A stretch of DNA of 37,652 bases from MAG-120802 sp049430265 (GTDB lineage Bacteria > Actinomycetota > Actinomycetes > Nanopelagicales > Nanopelagicaceae): positions 1 to 37,652 of the forward strand of contig JBMTBW010000007.1 in NCBI GenBank assembly GCA_049430265.1, written 5' to 3'. Position 1 is the first letter of the stretch, and each line of letters begins with the position of its first letter. A program made the translations under genes and the position numbers. The notes beneath the pieces are model-generated. The model ran no database searches and was not told the DNA's origin. It saw nothing but the letters and a program-made list of their open reading frames with translations. This document shows, piece by piece, positions 16,890 to 25,090 of this stretch.

Positions 16890-17597
16890 ATGTGCGGAAG
16901 ATATGCCCTATCGGCGATGATCAGCGATATTGCTGAAGAGTTTTCCACCAATAGCGCTCCAGGCATCAGCCTTCCCGCCGATTGGAATATTAAGCCAACC
17001 AATGATGTCTACATCATTAAAAATCAAGCAATTGAAATTGCCTCCTGGGGGATGATTGCGCATTGGTCCAAAAGCGATGATGAGGCAGCAAAATCTCAAT
17101 CAAGTGCAATCAATGCAAGATCTGAAAGTGTTCATGAGAAACCAACTTTTAAAAGTGCCTTTAGAAGTAATCGCTGTTTACTTCCTGCATCTGGTTACTA
17201 TGAATGGGCAAGTGAGCTTGGAAAATATAAGACTAAACAACCGATTTATATTTCAAGAGATGATAATAAATTACTAGCCTTTACTGGAATCTTTCAAAGT
17301 TGGACATCTCCTTCAGGAAGAGTTATCCAATCTGTTGCAATTATTACTAGGCAAGCAGTTGGTCAGTTAGCGCTAGTTCATAGCAGGATGCCAGTATTTC
17401 TCCCAAGAGAGAGATGGCAAGATTGGATGAATCCCAAGATTAATGATGTTGAAAGGATTAGATCTCTCATGGATGTTCCAACTCCAGATGCAAATCTTCG
17501 CTTTCATCCAGTATCAAGTGCGGTTAACTCAATTGCTGGAAGCGGGCCAGGGCTAATAGAGCCAATTGAATTAGGAGAGCCTGAGACCCTCTTTTAG
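16890..17597 (+). CDS. SRAP domain abasic-site DNA-protein crosslinking protein (YedK/HMCES)
   Basis: This 235-residue protein is a SOS-response-associated peptidase (SRAP) family member. After removal of Met1, Cys2 forms a stable thiazolidine crosslink with abasic sites in single-stranded DNA. The other active-site residues are all present: Asn75 in NARSES, Glu105 in YYEW and His164 in HSRMP. It acts in the cytoplasm to shield abasic sites at replication forks. It is transcribed divergently from aroA and ends only a few bases before the sigR promoter. The start is fixed by the need for Cys at position 2. Any Shine-Dalgarno site is too close to the ATG to be useful, so a leaderless message is possible. 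Confidence 0.95.
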   Translation: MCGRYALSAMISDIAEEFSTNSAPGISLPADWNIKPTNDVYIIKNQAIEIASWGMIAHWSKSDDEAAKSQSSAINARSESVHEKPTFKSAFRSNRCLLPASGYYEWASELGKYKTKQPIYISRDDNKLLAFTGIFQSWTSPSGRVIQSVAIITRQAVGQLALVHSRMPVFLPRERWQDWMNPKINDVERIRSLMDVPTPDANLRFHPVSSAVNSIAGSGPGLIEPIELGEPETLF

Positions 17598-17601
17598 CCA
17601 G

Positions 17602-17627
17602 GGAATAAAGCCCTGGATATGCGGGTT
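17602..17627 (+). promoter_or_regulatory. SigR/SigH-type promoter of sigR
   Basis: GGAAT (17602-17606), an 18-base spacer, then GTT (17625-17627) is an exact match to the GGAAT-N18-GTT promoter recognised by Streptomyces SigR and close to that of mycobacterial SigH. It lies directly upstream of sigR, which fits positive autoregulation. An inverted repeat CCAGGG/CCCTGG (17599-17604 with 17611-17616) overlaps the -35 element. Confidence 0.8.
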
Positions 17628-17635
17628 AGGCTGCT

Positions 17636-18298
17636 ATGGCGATAACCTTGGATTTAATGCCAACCGAAATTTCAAACCAAGGCTCCAGGGATGCTGGAGA
17701 GCTAGTTCGCGTTGATCGCGAAAAAGAAAGTGTTGAGCAGAGACGCAAGCGATTCGAAGCTGATGCGCTGCAATACATGAATCAGCTTTATTCAGCAGCT
17801 CTTAGATACACCAAAAATCCATCAGATGCCCAAGATTTAGTGCAAGATACTTTTGCCAAAGCCTATGTTTCATTCCATCAATTTGAGCCAGGGACTAATT
17901 TAAAAGCTTGGCTTTATCGAATATTGACTACTACTTTTATCAATACTTATCGCAAAGATCAGAGAAGGCCCCAATTATCAGATCAAGAGTTAGAGGATTG
18001 GCAGATAGCTGATGCTTCATCTCATACTAGTGATCAAGGTAAGTCAGCAGAAGATGTTGTTTTAGAAAACTTACCTGATAGTGATATCAAACGTGCGCTT
18101 GCTGAAATTCCTGAGGAGTTTCGAATTGCAGTTTATCTAGCAGATGTTGAAGGTTTTTCTTATAAAGAGATTGCTGAAATTGTTGGTGTTCCAACTGGAA
18201 CAGTTATGTCAAGACTTCATAGAGGCCGCAAGCAACTACGAGAGAAATTAACTGATTATGCCCGTGAACTTGGATATGTGAAGGGAGGCAAGAAATGA
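17636..18298 (+). CDS. sigR: ECF-type RNA polymerase sigma factor SigR/SigH
   Basis: This 220-residue sigma factor directs the thiol-oxidative and heat stress response. Region 2 covers about residues 43-112, with the segments NPSDAQDLVQDTFAKAY and NLKAWLYRILTTTFINTYRK. Region 4 covers about 152-208, with GFSYKEIAEIVGVPTGTVMSRLHRG as helix-turn-helix (quoted in parts in family descriptions: FSYKEIAEI and GTVMSRLHRGR). An extension of about 40 residues precedes region 2. A SigR-type promoter ends 8 bases before the ATG at 17636, so transcription would begin at or next to the start codon and the message may be leaderless; Met8 at 17657 is the alternative start. The stop overlaps the start of rsrA by 4 bases. 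Confidence 0.94.
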   Translation: MAITLDLMPTEISNQGSRDAGELVRVDREKESVEQRRKRFEADALQYMNQLYSAALRYTKNPSDAQDLVQDTFAKAYVSFHQFEPGTNLKAWLYRILTTTFINTYRKDQRRPQLSDQELEDWQIADASSHTSDQGKSAEDVVLENLPDSDIKRALAEIPEEFRIAVYLADVEGFSYKEIAEIVGVPTGTVMSRLHRGRKQLREKLTDYARELGYVKGGKK

Positions 18299-18669
18299 GC
18301 ATCCCATGCGATAAGTGCTGTGAGAATTTAGTTCTATTCATAGATAATGAAATCGATGACTCTGCAACTTTTAATGAAATTGCTTTTCACTTGCAAGATT
18401 GCCAGGGATGTCGCGGAGAGATGGAGAGCCAGAGAGCTACTCTTAATCTGATTCAATCTCTTTTAACTAGATCATGTTGTGAGAGCGCGCCATCTAGCCT
18501 CCAAGAGCAGATAGCGCTCCGCCTTGCCGAGCTTGCAAACCAAGAGATGATTACCTCTTCTCAGAGCGAGATTATTACCCAGTATCGCCGAACTGAAATC
18601 ACAATTGATGGTCAGACTTCAATAGAGATTGAAACTTCTCACGAAATCAGGCGCGACTTTCCCTTTTAA
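18295..18669 (+). CDS. rsrA: Redox-sensing anti-sigma factor RsrA (zinc-containing)
   Basis: This 124-residue protein is a ZAS-type anti-sigma factor. The zinc/redox motif is His32-x3-Cys36-x2-Cys39, with a further cysteine cluster at 5, 8 and 9 that supplies the fourth ligand and the disulfide partner. In the family, the reduced zinc form holds SigR, and oxidation to a disulfide releases it. A second CC pair is present near residue 60. The region after about residue 75 is poorly conserved and has no obvious function. It overlaps sigR by 4 bases (ATGA), so the two proteins should be made in balance. Confidence 0.9.
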   Translation: MSIPCDKCCENLVLFIDNEIDDSATFNEIAFHLQDCQGCRGEMESQRATLNLIQSLLTRSCCESAPSSLQEQIALRLAELANQEMITSSQSEIITQYRRTEITIDGQTSIEIETSHEIRRDFPF

Positions 18670-18697
18670 TTGACCCCGCCCTGCTAAGTTAATTTCT

Positions 18698-19108
18698 ATG
18701 CAAGCAGAGTTAATTCTTGGAGCTGTTGGTATATCCCAGATGGTGGTTAGGCCTGGAGATACCGCACTTGCTCATGGCAGTGGAGATATGCCAATACTTT
18801 CATCAAGTTTTCTAATCACCTTGATGGAAAGTGCTTGTAATTCAGCCATTGCTGAGTTTTTAGAAAATGGCGAAACTACAACGCTAGCTGATATGGAGCT
18901 TGAAATTCACGATGCTCTTGGTATTGGCAGTGAGATTCAAGGCTCTGCAACCTGCGTTAGTTATGAAGATGGGGTGCTCACCTTTGCCTGCGAGATTCAT
19001 GATGGATCTCGCTTGATTGCTGCATCAGTAATGCGCCGCGCACTTGTTGAGAGAGTAACTTTTCTAGCTAGAACTGCAGCTCTTTCACTAATCTCTGAGG
19101 GCAAGTAG
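18698..19108 (+). CDS. Hot-dog fold thioesterase-like protein (FlK type)
   Basis: This 136-residue protein resembles the fluoroacetyl-CoA thioesterase-like (FlK) branch of the hot-dog superfamily. The pattern is VRPGDTALAHGSGDMPILSS near the N-terminus, then a long central helix with LMESACNSAI, in which Glu takes the position of a catalytic residue. The C-terminal strands end with RRALVERVTFLART. Such proteins hydrolyse acyl-CoA or sequester toxic acyl groups; the real substrate is unknown. It starts 28 bases after rsrA and may be on the same stress transcript. It converges with kgd, with 8 bases between the stop codons. Confidence 0.75.
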   Translation: MQAELILGAVGISQMVVRPGDTALAHGSGDMPILSSSFLITLMESACNSAIAEFLENGETTTLADMELEIHDALGIGSEIQGSATCVSYEDGVLTFACEIHDGSRLIAASVMRRALVERVTFLARTAALSLISEGK

Positions 19109-19116
19109 TAGTAAGA

Positions 19117-22100
19117 CTAGCTTGCAAATACTTCTGCAAGAAGTGCTTTCTGTTCTTCCTCATGCATATAGATACTTCCAGTAGCAGGACTTGCAGCAGA
19201 TTTTCTAGAAACTCTATTTAGCTTTCTTGCCCCAAGTGCATCTTGAAGATTACTTGAGATAAATGGCCATGGACCTTGATTTGCTGGCTCATCCTGAACC
19301 CAGACTAACTTAGCATTAGGCGCTTTTGAAAGCTCTGCCAAAATTTGATCGATAGCAAGTGGATAAAGTTGCTCGAGCCTAATTATCGCTGTCGAGTTAT
19401 CTGAGCGTTTTGCTCGCTCTGCTAATAACTCCCAATAAATCTTTCCACTACAAAGAACTATCTTTGAGGCGCTACTTATTGCAGAATCACTTAGAACTGG
19501 AGTAAATGTTCCAGTGGTGAAATCTGTGAGCTGGGCAGCGGCAGCCTTTAGTCGAAGCATGGACTTAGGTTCAAAGACAATTAACGGCCTTCTGGCAGGG
19601 TTTTTCACATGCCAACGCAATAGATGGAAATAAGAAGCTGCAGAACTTGGCTGAGCAATTGTCATATTATTTTCAGCTGCCAGGGTTAAGAAACGTTCAA
19701 TTCGGCCAGATGAGTGATCTGGGCCTTGTCCTTCATAGCCATGAGGAAGAAGCATCACTAGCGATGATCTCTCGCCCCACTTTTGTAGTGATGAGGAGAT
19801 AAATTCATCAATAATTGTTTGTGCGCCATTGGCAAAGTCACCAAACTGAGCTTCCCAAAGAACTAAAGCATCCTCACGCTCTAGTGAGTATCCATATTCA
19901 AAGCCAAGGGCGGCATACTCTGAGAGCAATGAATCAATGACAAACAGATGAGTACTTCCACTAATTAGCTCGCGAAGTGGGATCCATTCTGATCCATTTT
20001 CATAATCGCGAATTACAGCGTGGCGATTAGAGAAAGTTCCACGACCAACATCTTGACCCGCAAGTCTTACGGTGTGACCCTCGAGTAGTAGAGAGCCAAG
20101 GGCAAGCATCTCACCGCCTGACCAATCAATAGTTCCATCATCAAGCATTGTGACGCGTCGTTGTAGTTGTGGAGCAAGTTTTGGATGAACTTTAAAGCCT
20201 TGTGGCGTTGCTACTTGAGTAGCAGCAATTTTTCTTGCCATCTCTTCACTAATTGCAGTATTTGCCTTTAGCGGATCTAACTCTTCTAACTTATTAAATG
20301 CAGGTTTTTCTGGAAGCTTGTCATGGACCATATTAAATATTGCTTCTAGTTGACCCTGGAATTCTTTTGCAATCTCATCAGACTCTTCTTGGGTGATATC
20401 ACCTCTACCAACTAGGGCTTCGGCATAGAGAACTCGAGTGGAGCGCTTGGCATCAATTAATTTATACATTCTTGGTTGTGTAAAGCTTGGTTCATCGCCT
20501 TCATTATGTCCGCGCCTTCTGTAGCAGACCATGTCGATGATGACATCTTTGTTAAAGCTCTGGCGATATTCAAAGGCAACTCTTGCAACTCTTACACATG
20601 CCTCAGGATCATCGCCATTGACATGAAATACCGGCGCTTGAATCATCTTGGCAATATCGGTGCAATAGCGAGAGGTGCGAGCAGAATCTGGTGAGGTCGT
20701 AAAGCCCACCTGATTATTAATGACTACATGAATAGTTCCTCCAGTGCGATAGCCACGAAGTTGCGACATATTTAGCGTCTCTGAGACCACGCCCTGTCCG
20801 GCAAATGCAGCATCGCCATGAATTAATACTGGAAGAACGCTATAGATATCTCTTACATTCTTCTTATCTTGCTTGGCCCTAACAATTCCTTCAAGAACTG
20901 GGTTTACTGCCTCAAGATGTGAGGGATTTGCTGCAAGATATATCTTGGTTTGATCACCAGATTCTGTAATGAAGTCCCCATATGTTCCAAGGTGATACTT
21001 CACATCTCCTGAGCCCTGAACCTCATTTTCTTGATAGTGCCCTTCGAATTCTTGGAAGATTTGCCCATAATTTTTTCCAGCGACATTCGCTAAGACATTT
21101 AGCCTGCCGCGGTGCGGCATTCCAATACAGACCTCATCTAATTTTGCTTTAGCGGCATATCTTGCAATTGCATCAAGAATTGGAATAACTGATTCCCCGC
21201 CCTCCAGTGAGAAGCGCTTTTGTCCCACAAACTTTGTGTGAAGAAATGTTTCAAAAGCCTCTGCGGAATTTAACTTGCGAAGAATTCTTAGCTGCTCCTC
21301 CCTTGGAAAGAAGGGGGCGCCAACTTCAACTTGGCTCTGAATCCATTTGCGCTCCTCTGGTGAGTCGATATACATATACTCAATGCCAATTGATCTGCAG
21401 TAAGAGTCGCGCAAGATTCCCAGAACATTTCGCATTTTTGCATAAGGGCGACCACTAAAGCCGCCAGTTGCAATCTCTCTATCAAGATCCCAGAGCGTTA
21501 GGCCGTGGGTTATTACATCAAGATCTGGATGGCTACGTTGCTGGTATTCAAGTGGATCTGTATCGGCCATTAAGTGGCCGCTAGTGCGGTAGGCCTGAAT
21601 TAACTGCTGCAGACGCGCTGCTTTATTTAGCTGCTCTTTGCCCTCTGGAATGTCGTTATGCCAAGTAATTGGAACATAAGGGATTCGAAGAGCCGCAAAT
21701 ATCTCTTCATAGAAATTATCTGCCCCAAGCAGAATCTCATGGATTTTCTTTAAGAAGTCGCCTGACTGCGCTCCTTGAATAATGCGATGGTCATAGGTGG
21801 AGGTCAGAGTAATTACCTTAGAGATTGCAAGGTTTGCAATGGTTTCCTCACTTGCCCCTTGAAACTCTGCTGGATAATCCATTGCTCCAACGCCAAGAAT
21901 CAAGCCCTGGCCAGTTACTAGCCTAGGCACAGAGTGAACTGTTCCTAGCGTGCCGGGATTGGTTAGCGAGACAGTTGTGCCACTGAAATCTTCCACACTG
22001 AGAGCTCCAGAGCGAGCTTTCTTTACTAACGCTTCATAAGAGGCCCAGAAGTTTCCAAAATCAAGGCCTTCACATCCCTTAATTGATGGCACAAGTAATT

Positions 22101-22770
22101 GGCGAGATCCATCTTCTTTAGTTAAATCAATAGCAATTCCAAGATTGATGTGATCGGGATATCCAATTGCTGGTTTTCCATCAAGCTCGGTAAAGAAGGT
22201 ATTCATCTCTGGATTTTCGCGAAGCGCCTTAATCATGGCGTAGCCAATTAGGTGGGTGAATGAAACCTTTCCACCTCTGGCTCGCTTTAAATGATTATTA
22301 ATTACAGTGCGATTATCAATCATTAATTTTGCCGGAATCGCTCTAACACTTGTTGCAGTAGGAACTGCTAGCGAAGCTTCCATACTTGTAACAACTCGAG
22401 CCGAGACTCCTCTAAGTGGTTCAACTCTTGCAGCAGTTGGGGTTGCAACTTGTGGAGCAGATTTTTTAACTACCTCTGCTGGCGTTGGAATTGGAGCAGG
22501 ATTTGCTCGAACAACTTCTTGAATAGGTGGTGGCGTATTTTTAATCTCTTGCGCAGGAGCTTCTTTAACCTGTTGGCGTTTTGGAATTGGCGGGGTGGCG
22601 GCTTTTGCTACTGGGCTTGCTGCGCCATTTGTTGCTGGTTTATATCCAGAGAAGAATTCTTGCCAATTGGCTTCAACTGAATTTGGATCGGCTAGGTATC
22701 GCTCATACATCTCATCGACGAGCCATTCATTAGAGCCGAATGAGCCGCCAAATTTATTCTCAGGAGTCAT
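19117..22770 (-). CDS. kgd: Multifunctional 2-oxoglutarate decarboxylase/dehydrogenase E1 with fused E2-like domain
   Basis: This roughly 1217-residue enzyme is the actinobacterial Kgd (SucA-type). A short N-terminal helix (FGSNEWLVDEMYERYL) is followed by a Pro/Ala-rich linker. An E2o-like catalytic domain follows, including the DHRIIQG motif, and then a thiamine-diphosphate E1 domain with GMPHRGRLNVLAN, HGDAAFAGQG and the VCYRRRGHNEGDEP substrate loop. There is no lipoyl domain, as usual in actinobacteria. It feeds the TCA cycle by making succinyl-CoA with lipoyl-bearing partners or succinate semialdehyde alone. The frame stays open to a TTG at 22824, but the ATG at 22770 fits the family's N-terminus much better (MTPENKF then FGSNEW). 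Control by a GarA/FHA protein is known in relatives; none is seen here. Confidence 0.93.
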   Translation of the reverse strand: MTPENKFGGSFGSNEWLVDEMYERYLADPNSVEANWQEFFSGYKPATNGAASPVAKAATPPIPKRQQVKEAPAQEIKNTPPPIQEVVRANPAPIPTPAEVVKKSAPQVATPTAARVEPLRGVSARVVTSMEASLAVPTATSVRAIPAKLMIDNRTVINNHLKRARGGKVSFTHLIGYAMIKALRENPEMNTFFTELDGKPAIGYPDHINLGIAIDLTKEDGSRQLLVPSIKGCEGLDFGNFWASYEALVKKARSGALSVEDFSGTTVSLTNPGTLGTVHSVPRLVTGQGLILGVGAMDYPAEFQGASEETIANLAISKVITLTSTYDHRIIQGAQSGDFLKKIHEILLGADNFYEEIFAALRIPYVPITWHNDIPEGKEQLNKAARLQQLIQAYRTSGHLMADTDPLEYQQRSHPDLDVITHGLTLWDLDREIATGGFSGRPYAKMRNVLGILRDSYCRSIGIEYMYIDSPEERKWIQSQVEVGAPFFPREEQLRILRKLNSAEAFETFLHTKFVGQKRFSLEGGESVIPILDAIARYAAKAKLDEVCIGMPHRGRLNVLANVAGKNYGQIFQEFEGHYQENEVQGSGDVKYHLGTYGDFITESGDQTKIYLAANPSHLEAVNPVLEGIVRAKQDKKNVRDIYSVLPVLIHGDAAFAGQGVVSETLNMSQLRGYRTGGTIHVVINNQVGFTTSPDSARTSRYCTDIAKMIQAPVFHVNGDDPEACVRVARVAFEYRQSFNKDVIIDMVCYRRRGHNEGDEPSFTQPRMYKLIDAKRSTRVLYAEALVGRGDITQEESDEIAKEFQGQLEAIFNMVHDKLPEKPAFNKLEELDPLKANTAISEEMARKIAATQVATPQGFKVHPKLAPQLQRRVTMLDDGTIDWSGGEMLALGSLLLEGHTVRLAGQDVGRGTFSNRHAVIRDYENGSEWIPLRELISGSTHLFVIDSLLSEYAALGFEYGYSLEREDALVLWEAQFGDFANGAQTIIDEFISSSLQKWGERSSLVMLLPHGYEGQGPDHSSGRIERFLTLAAENNMTIAQPSSAASYFHLLRWHVKNPARRPLIVFEPKSMLRLKAAAAQLTDFTTGTFTPVLSDSAISSASKIVLCSGKIYWELLAERAKRSDNSTAIIRLEQLYPLAIDQILAELSKAPNAKLVWVQDEPANQGPWPFISSNLQDALGARKLNRVSRKSAASPATGSIYMHEEEQKALLAEVFAS

Positions 22771-22885
22771 GCCTGCCACAGAAAGTAAGCCTATCTTTGT
22801 TGCGCTCTGCCTTCCTACCGCCAAGTGGCGTTATTGGCCACACTTTGGCGATGCAAAAAGCTCTGCTCTAGGGCAGGCTTACGAA

Positions 22886-23584
22886 ATGGCGTTGGCATTT
22901 GTTACTGGGGCAAGCAGGGGTCTGGGCTATGAGGTGGCTAAGGCTCTAAAAGCTCGAGGCGATGAAGTAATAGGTATAAGTAAAGATCGCCAGCGGGCCG
23001 AGGCGGCATCAAGAGAGCTCGGGATCGCCTTTGAGTTAATGGATTGCCAGCAGATTTCTCAAGTTAGAAGCGTCAGCCAGGAGCTACTAGCCAAATATGG
23101 AACTCCAGAGATTCTAGTTCTTGCCCATGGGGTAATGAGTGAGAAGATGGCAAAGACGCTTAAGACCAATGATCAAGAGTGGGCAAGAGTTTTGGATATC
23201 AATCTCAACTCAGTCTTTACTTTAGTAAATTCCATAGCGGCCCCAATGGCTGAGGCAAGAAATGGACGAGTAATAATTTTCTCTGCCTGTCTTGGAAGAA
23301 TGAGCGGTCCTGGAAATGCAGGGGGACTTGCTCCGTATCGAATCTCAAAGGCTGGAGTAAATGCGCTAGTTAGAAATCTTGCTCATGAAACAAATCATGG
23401 CGCTAGAGGATTTTTAGTTGATGCAATATGTCCTAACCACAGTAGAACTGATATGGGCGGGGCTGATGCGCCAAGAAGCGCTGCTGAAGGAGCGGCGACT
23501 GCAATCTGGTTAGCAACTAGAACCTTTAACCCAGGAGATCAGACTGGGCTACTTTGGGAAGATCAAGAGGTAGTGCCTTGGTGA
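22886..23584 (+). CDS. Short-chain dehydrogenase/reductase (SDR) family protein
   Basis: This 232-residue protein has a Rossmann fold with the cofactor motif TGASRGLG at 7-14. AHG at 80-82 replaces NNAG, and N106 lies in INLNS. The active-site YRISK has Tyr151 and Lys155. Where the catalytic Ser is expected (S-x-x-G pattern) the residues read S-A-C-L-G, so Ala134 seems to take its place, with Ser133 one residue off. The substrate is unknown. The frame is open upstream to 22595, but that part overlaps kgd on the other strand, so the ATG at 22886 is chosen because it leads directly into the fold (MALAFVTGASRG). It is divergent from kgd. Its end overlaps the next minus-strand gene by 22 bases. 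Confidence 0.85.
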   Translation: MALAFVTGASRGLGYEVAKALKARGDEVIGISKDRQRAEAASRELGIAFELMDCQQISQVRSVSQELLAKYGTPEILVLAHGVMSEKMAKTLKTNDQEWARVLDINLNSVFTLVNSIAAPMAEARNGRVIIFSACLGRMSGPGNAGGLAPYRISKAGVNALVRNLAHETNHGARGFLVDAICPNHSRTDMGGADAPRSAAEGAATAIWLATRTFNPGDQTGLLWEDQEVVPW

Positions 23585-23940
23585 GGAATTGCAGATAGCG
23601 CAGCAAGTAAAGTAACTAGAGCAAAGCTTCCAAGACCAATTCCGAGCAAATCTCTCTCGCCATCAATCATGTAATAGGCAACACCGATTGCTATTAAATT
23701 AGCAAGCACTGTTGGCGCGCGGGCGAAGTTTCGCTTTGCTATAAATCCTTTGCCAGCAAAGAAGAGCCCAGTGCTAGCAAAGCTTAAGAAAATAATCTCT
23801 GCCAATATGGCATCAAGCTCTTCGACCTTACTTGTCGCTGTTCTTATCGCAAGATAACTGGCAAGGCCGGCAAGAAATAGCGCTTCAAGGCGCACCAGAG
23901 TTGCGGCTATTTGATAAACCTTCGAGCCAAAGAGCTTCAT
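23563..23940 (-). CDS. Small four-helix membrane protein
   Basis: This 125-residue protein has about four hydrophobic segments (near 9-27, 45-64, 75-93 and 99-117), and its few polar residues fall between them. I do not recognise a named function; similar small membrane proteins are common in actinobacteria. The stop codon lies inside the tail of the SDR gene on the other strand, and the start is only about 70 bases from the next plus-strand gene. No partner in a common operon is evident. Confidence 0.65.
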   Translation of the reverse strand: MKLFGSKVYQIAATLVRLEALFLAGLASYLAIRTATSKVEELDAILAEIIFLSFASTGLFFAGKGFIAKRNFARAPTVLANLIAIGVAYYMIDGERDLLGIGLGSFALVTLLAALSAIPHQGTTS

Positions 23941-24011
23941 ATATGCCCTTAAGAATAGGGGATGAGGCAGCTCTAGTTATTATCAAAAAAGCTAGTAAGG
24001 CTTGGCTAATT

Positions 24012-24395
24012 ATGACCTCCTTTGATAGCAGCTCATTTGATCCACTTACCGGCCTTATGACCCCGGTCTATTTCTATGAATCCTTATCTCGCCTAAGGTC
24101 CTGGGCGCAAAGAAGTGATAACCCTGTGACCTTAATTGCGTTTAATCTAAAAGATCTAAATGATGATCAATTGCTTCAAGTAGCAAGAGACTTAAATAGC
24201 GAGCTTAGGGGAGGGGATTTACTTGCCCGAATGGCTCCAAAAAGATTCGTACTCGCACTCGTTGCAGATCAACTAGGAGCAAGGCATTTTCTGTTTCGTA
24301 TCACCAACCAAATAAAGTCAGCTAATAATTATCAGCTAATTGAGCTTTCTCCAAACAAAGATTTAGCAGAGGCGCTAAGTGAAATAGATATTTGA
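24012..24395 (+). CDS. Degenerate GGDEF-like domain protein
   Basis: This 128-residue protein begins with the hallmark opening of a GGDEF domain: DPLTGL at 10-15, then a helix ending in SRLRSWAQRSDN and a beta-strand TLIAFNLKD. The usual loop between that strand and the next helix is shortened. At the catalytic signature, GGDEF is replaced by APKRF at 75-79 within LARMAPKRFVLAL. The substrate and metal residues are therefore gone, and it cannot be a normal diguanylate cyclase. It could bind a nucleotide or a partner protein instead. The frame is open to 23832, and starts at 23943 and 24012 are both possible. The latter is preferred because a -10-like TATTAT lies about 30 bases before it and the upstream part overlaps another gene. 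It converges with orn, with 4 bases between. Confidence 0.55.
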   Translation: MTSFDSSSFDPLTGLMTPVYFYESLSRLRSWAQRSDNPVTLIAFNLKDLNDDQLLQVARDLNSELRGGDLLARMAPKRFVLALVADQLGARHFLFRITNQIKSANNYQLIELSPNKDLAEALSEIDI

Positions 24396-24399
24396 GATA

Positions 24400-24951
24400 T
24401 TACTTATCTGAAATAAATATAGCTGAGCGGTAGTAGGCAAGCTCTGCAATAGAATCTTGAATATCACCTAGGGCTCTATGGTTGCCTGATTTCTTTGGAG
24501 CTTGGAAATAAATTTTGGGATACCACCTCTTTGCTAGCTCCTTTATTGATGAGACATCAATAGTTCTGTAGTGGAGAAAGCTATTTAGTAGCGGCATATC
24601 CCTAGCAATAAAGTTTCTATCCATACCAACAGAATTTCCAGCCAGGGGAGACTTTCCCTCCGCTGTGTATTGCTTTAGATATTCAAGGATCTTCTCTTCA
24701 GCTATCGAGAGGCTAACTCCATTTGCTACTTCTTCTATTAATCCAGATTCACTATGCATTCTCTTTACTTCATCGCTCATTGAAGCTAATTTCTCTGGGG
24801 TTGTTGCAATAACTAGATCGATCCCATCTCCAAGTAGATTTAGCTCGCTATCGGTCACCAAGACTGCAATTTCAATTAGGGCATCTGAGGCTAGATTCAG
24901 CCCAGTCATCTCACAATCAATCCAAATCAAGGCAGGGTTGTCTTGGGCCAC
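24400..24951 (-). CDS. orn: Oligoribonuclease
   Basis: This 183-residue 3'-to-5' exonuclease degrades RNA dinucleotides, including pGpG from cyclic di-GMP turnover. It is a DEDDh enzyme with Asp12 and Glu14 in IDCEMTGL, a third Asp in GNSVGMDRNF, and the general-base His and last Asp in NHRALGDIQDS. Length and the LIWIDCEMTGL start are typical. It is divergent from the pst operon, with 139 bases between that carry the phosphate-control boxes. It converges with the GGDEF-like gene. Confidence 0.96.
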   Translation of the reverse strand: MAQDNPALIWIDCEMTGLNLASDALIEIAVLVTDSELNLLGDGIDLVIATTPEKLASMSDEVKRMHSESGLIEEVANGVSLSIAEEKILEYLKQYTAEGKSPLAGNSVGMDRNFIARDMPLLNSFLHYRTIDVSSIKELAKRWYPKIYFQAPKKSGNHRALGDIQDSIAELAYYRSAIFISDK

Positions 24952-24983
24952 GCAGGCACGATACCCCCAACTTCTAGGTCAGA

Positions 24984-25023
24984 GTTCACCTCCCGTTCAC
25001 CTAGCACCCATTGGTTATTTACC
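24984..25023 (+). promoter_or_regulatory. PhoP/PhoB-type operator (PHO box) of the pst operon
   Basis: GTTCACC occurs at 24984-24990 and again at 24995-25001, exactly 11 bases apart. A weaker ATTTACC is at 25017-25023, two further 11-base steps on. This is the direct-repeat arrangement bound by Streptomyces PhoP. It lies about 70-105 bases before the pstS start, in the right place to switch on the operon in phosphate starvation. The phoP/phoR genes themselves are not in the window. Confidence 0.78.
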
Positions 25024-25090
25024 CAGAGAGGGTCAGATTCAGTCACGCCGAAGCCCTTCGGCACCTACTTTGATTGAAAGGTTTTCTTAA

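Noticed and set aside
19100..19135. Inverted repeat GCAAG/CTTGC between the thioesterase and kgd stops.
   Set aside because: It needs a bulge and has no T run on either strand, so it is too weak to list as a terminator.
22771..22824. TTG start giving kgd 18 more residues.
   Set aside because: The added residues do not resemble Kgd N-termini, while the ATG at 22770 leads into the conserved FGSNEW region. It is not excluded.
22595..22885. Upstream extension of the SDR frame by 97 codons.
   Set aside because: It overlaps the N-terminal region of kgd on the other strand, and the SDR fold starts only at 22886.
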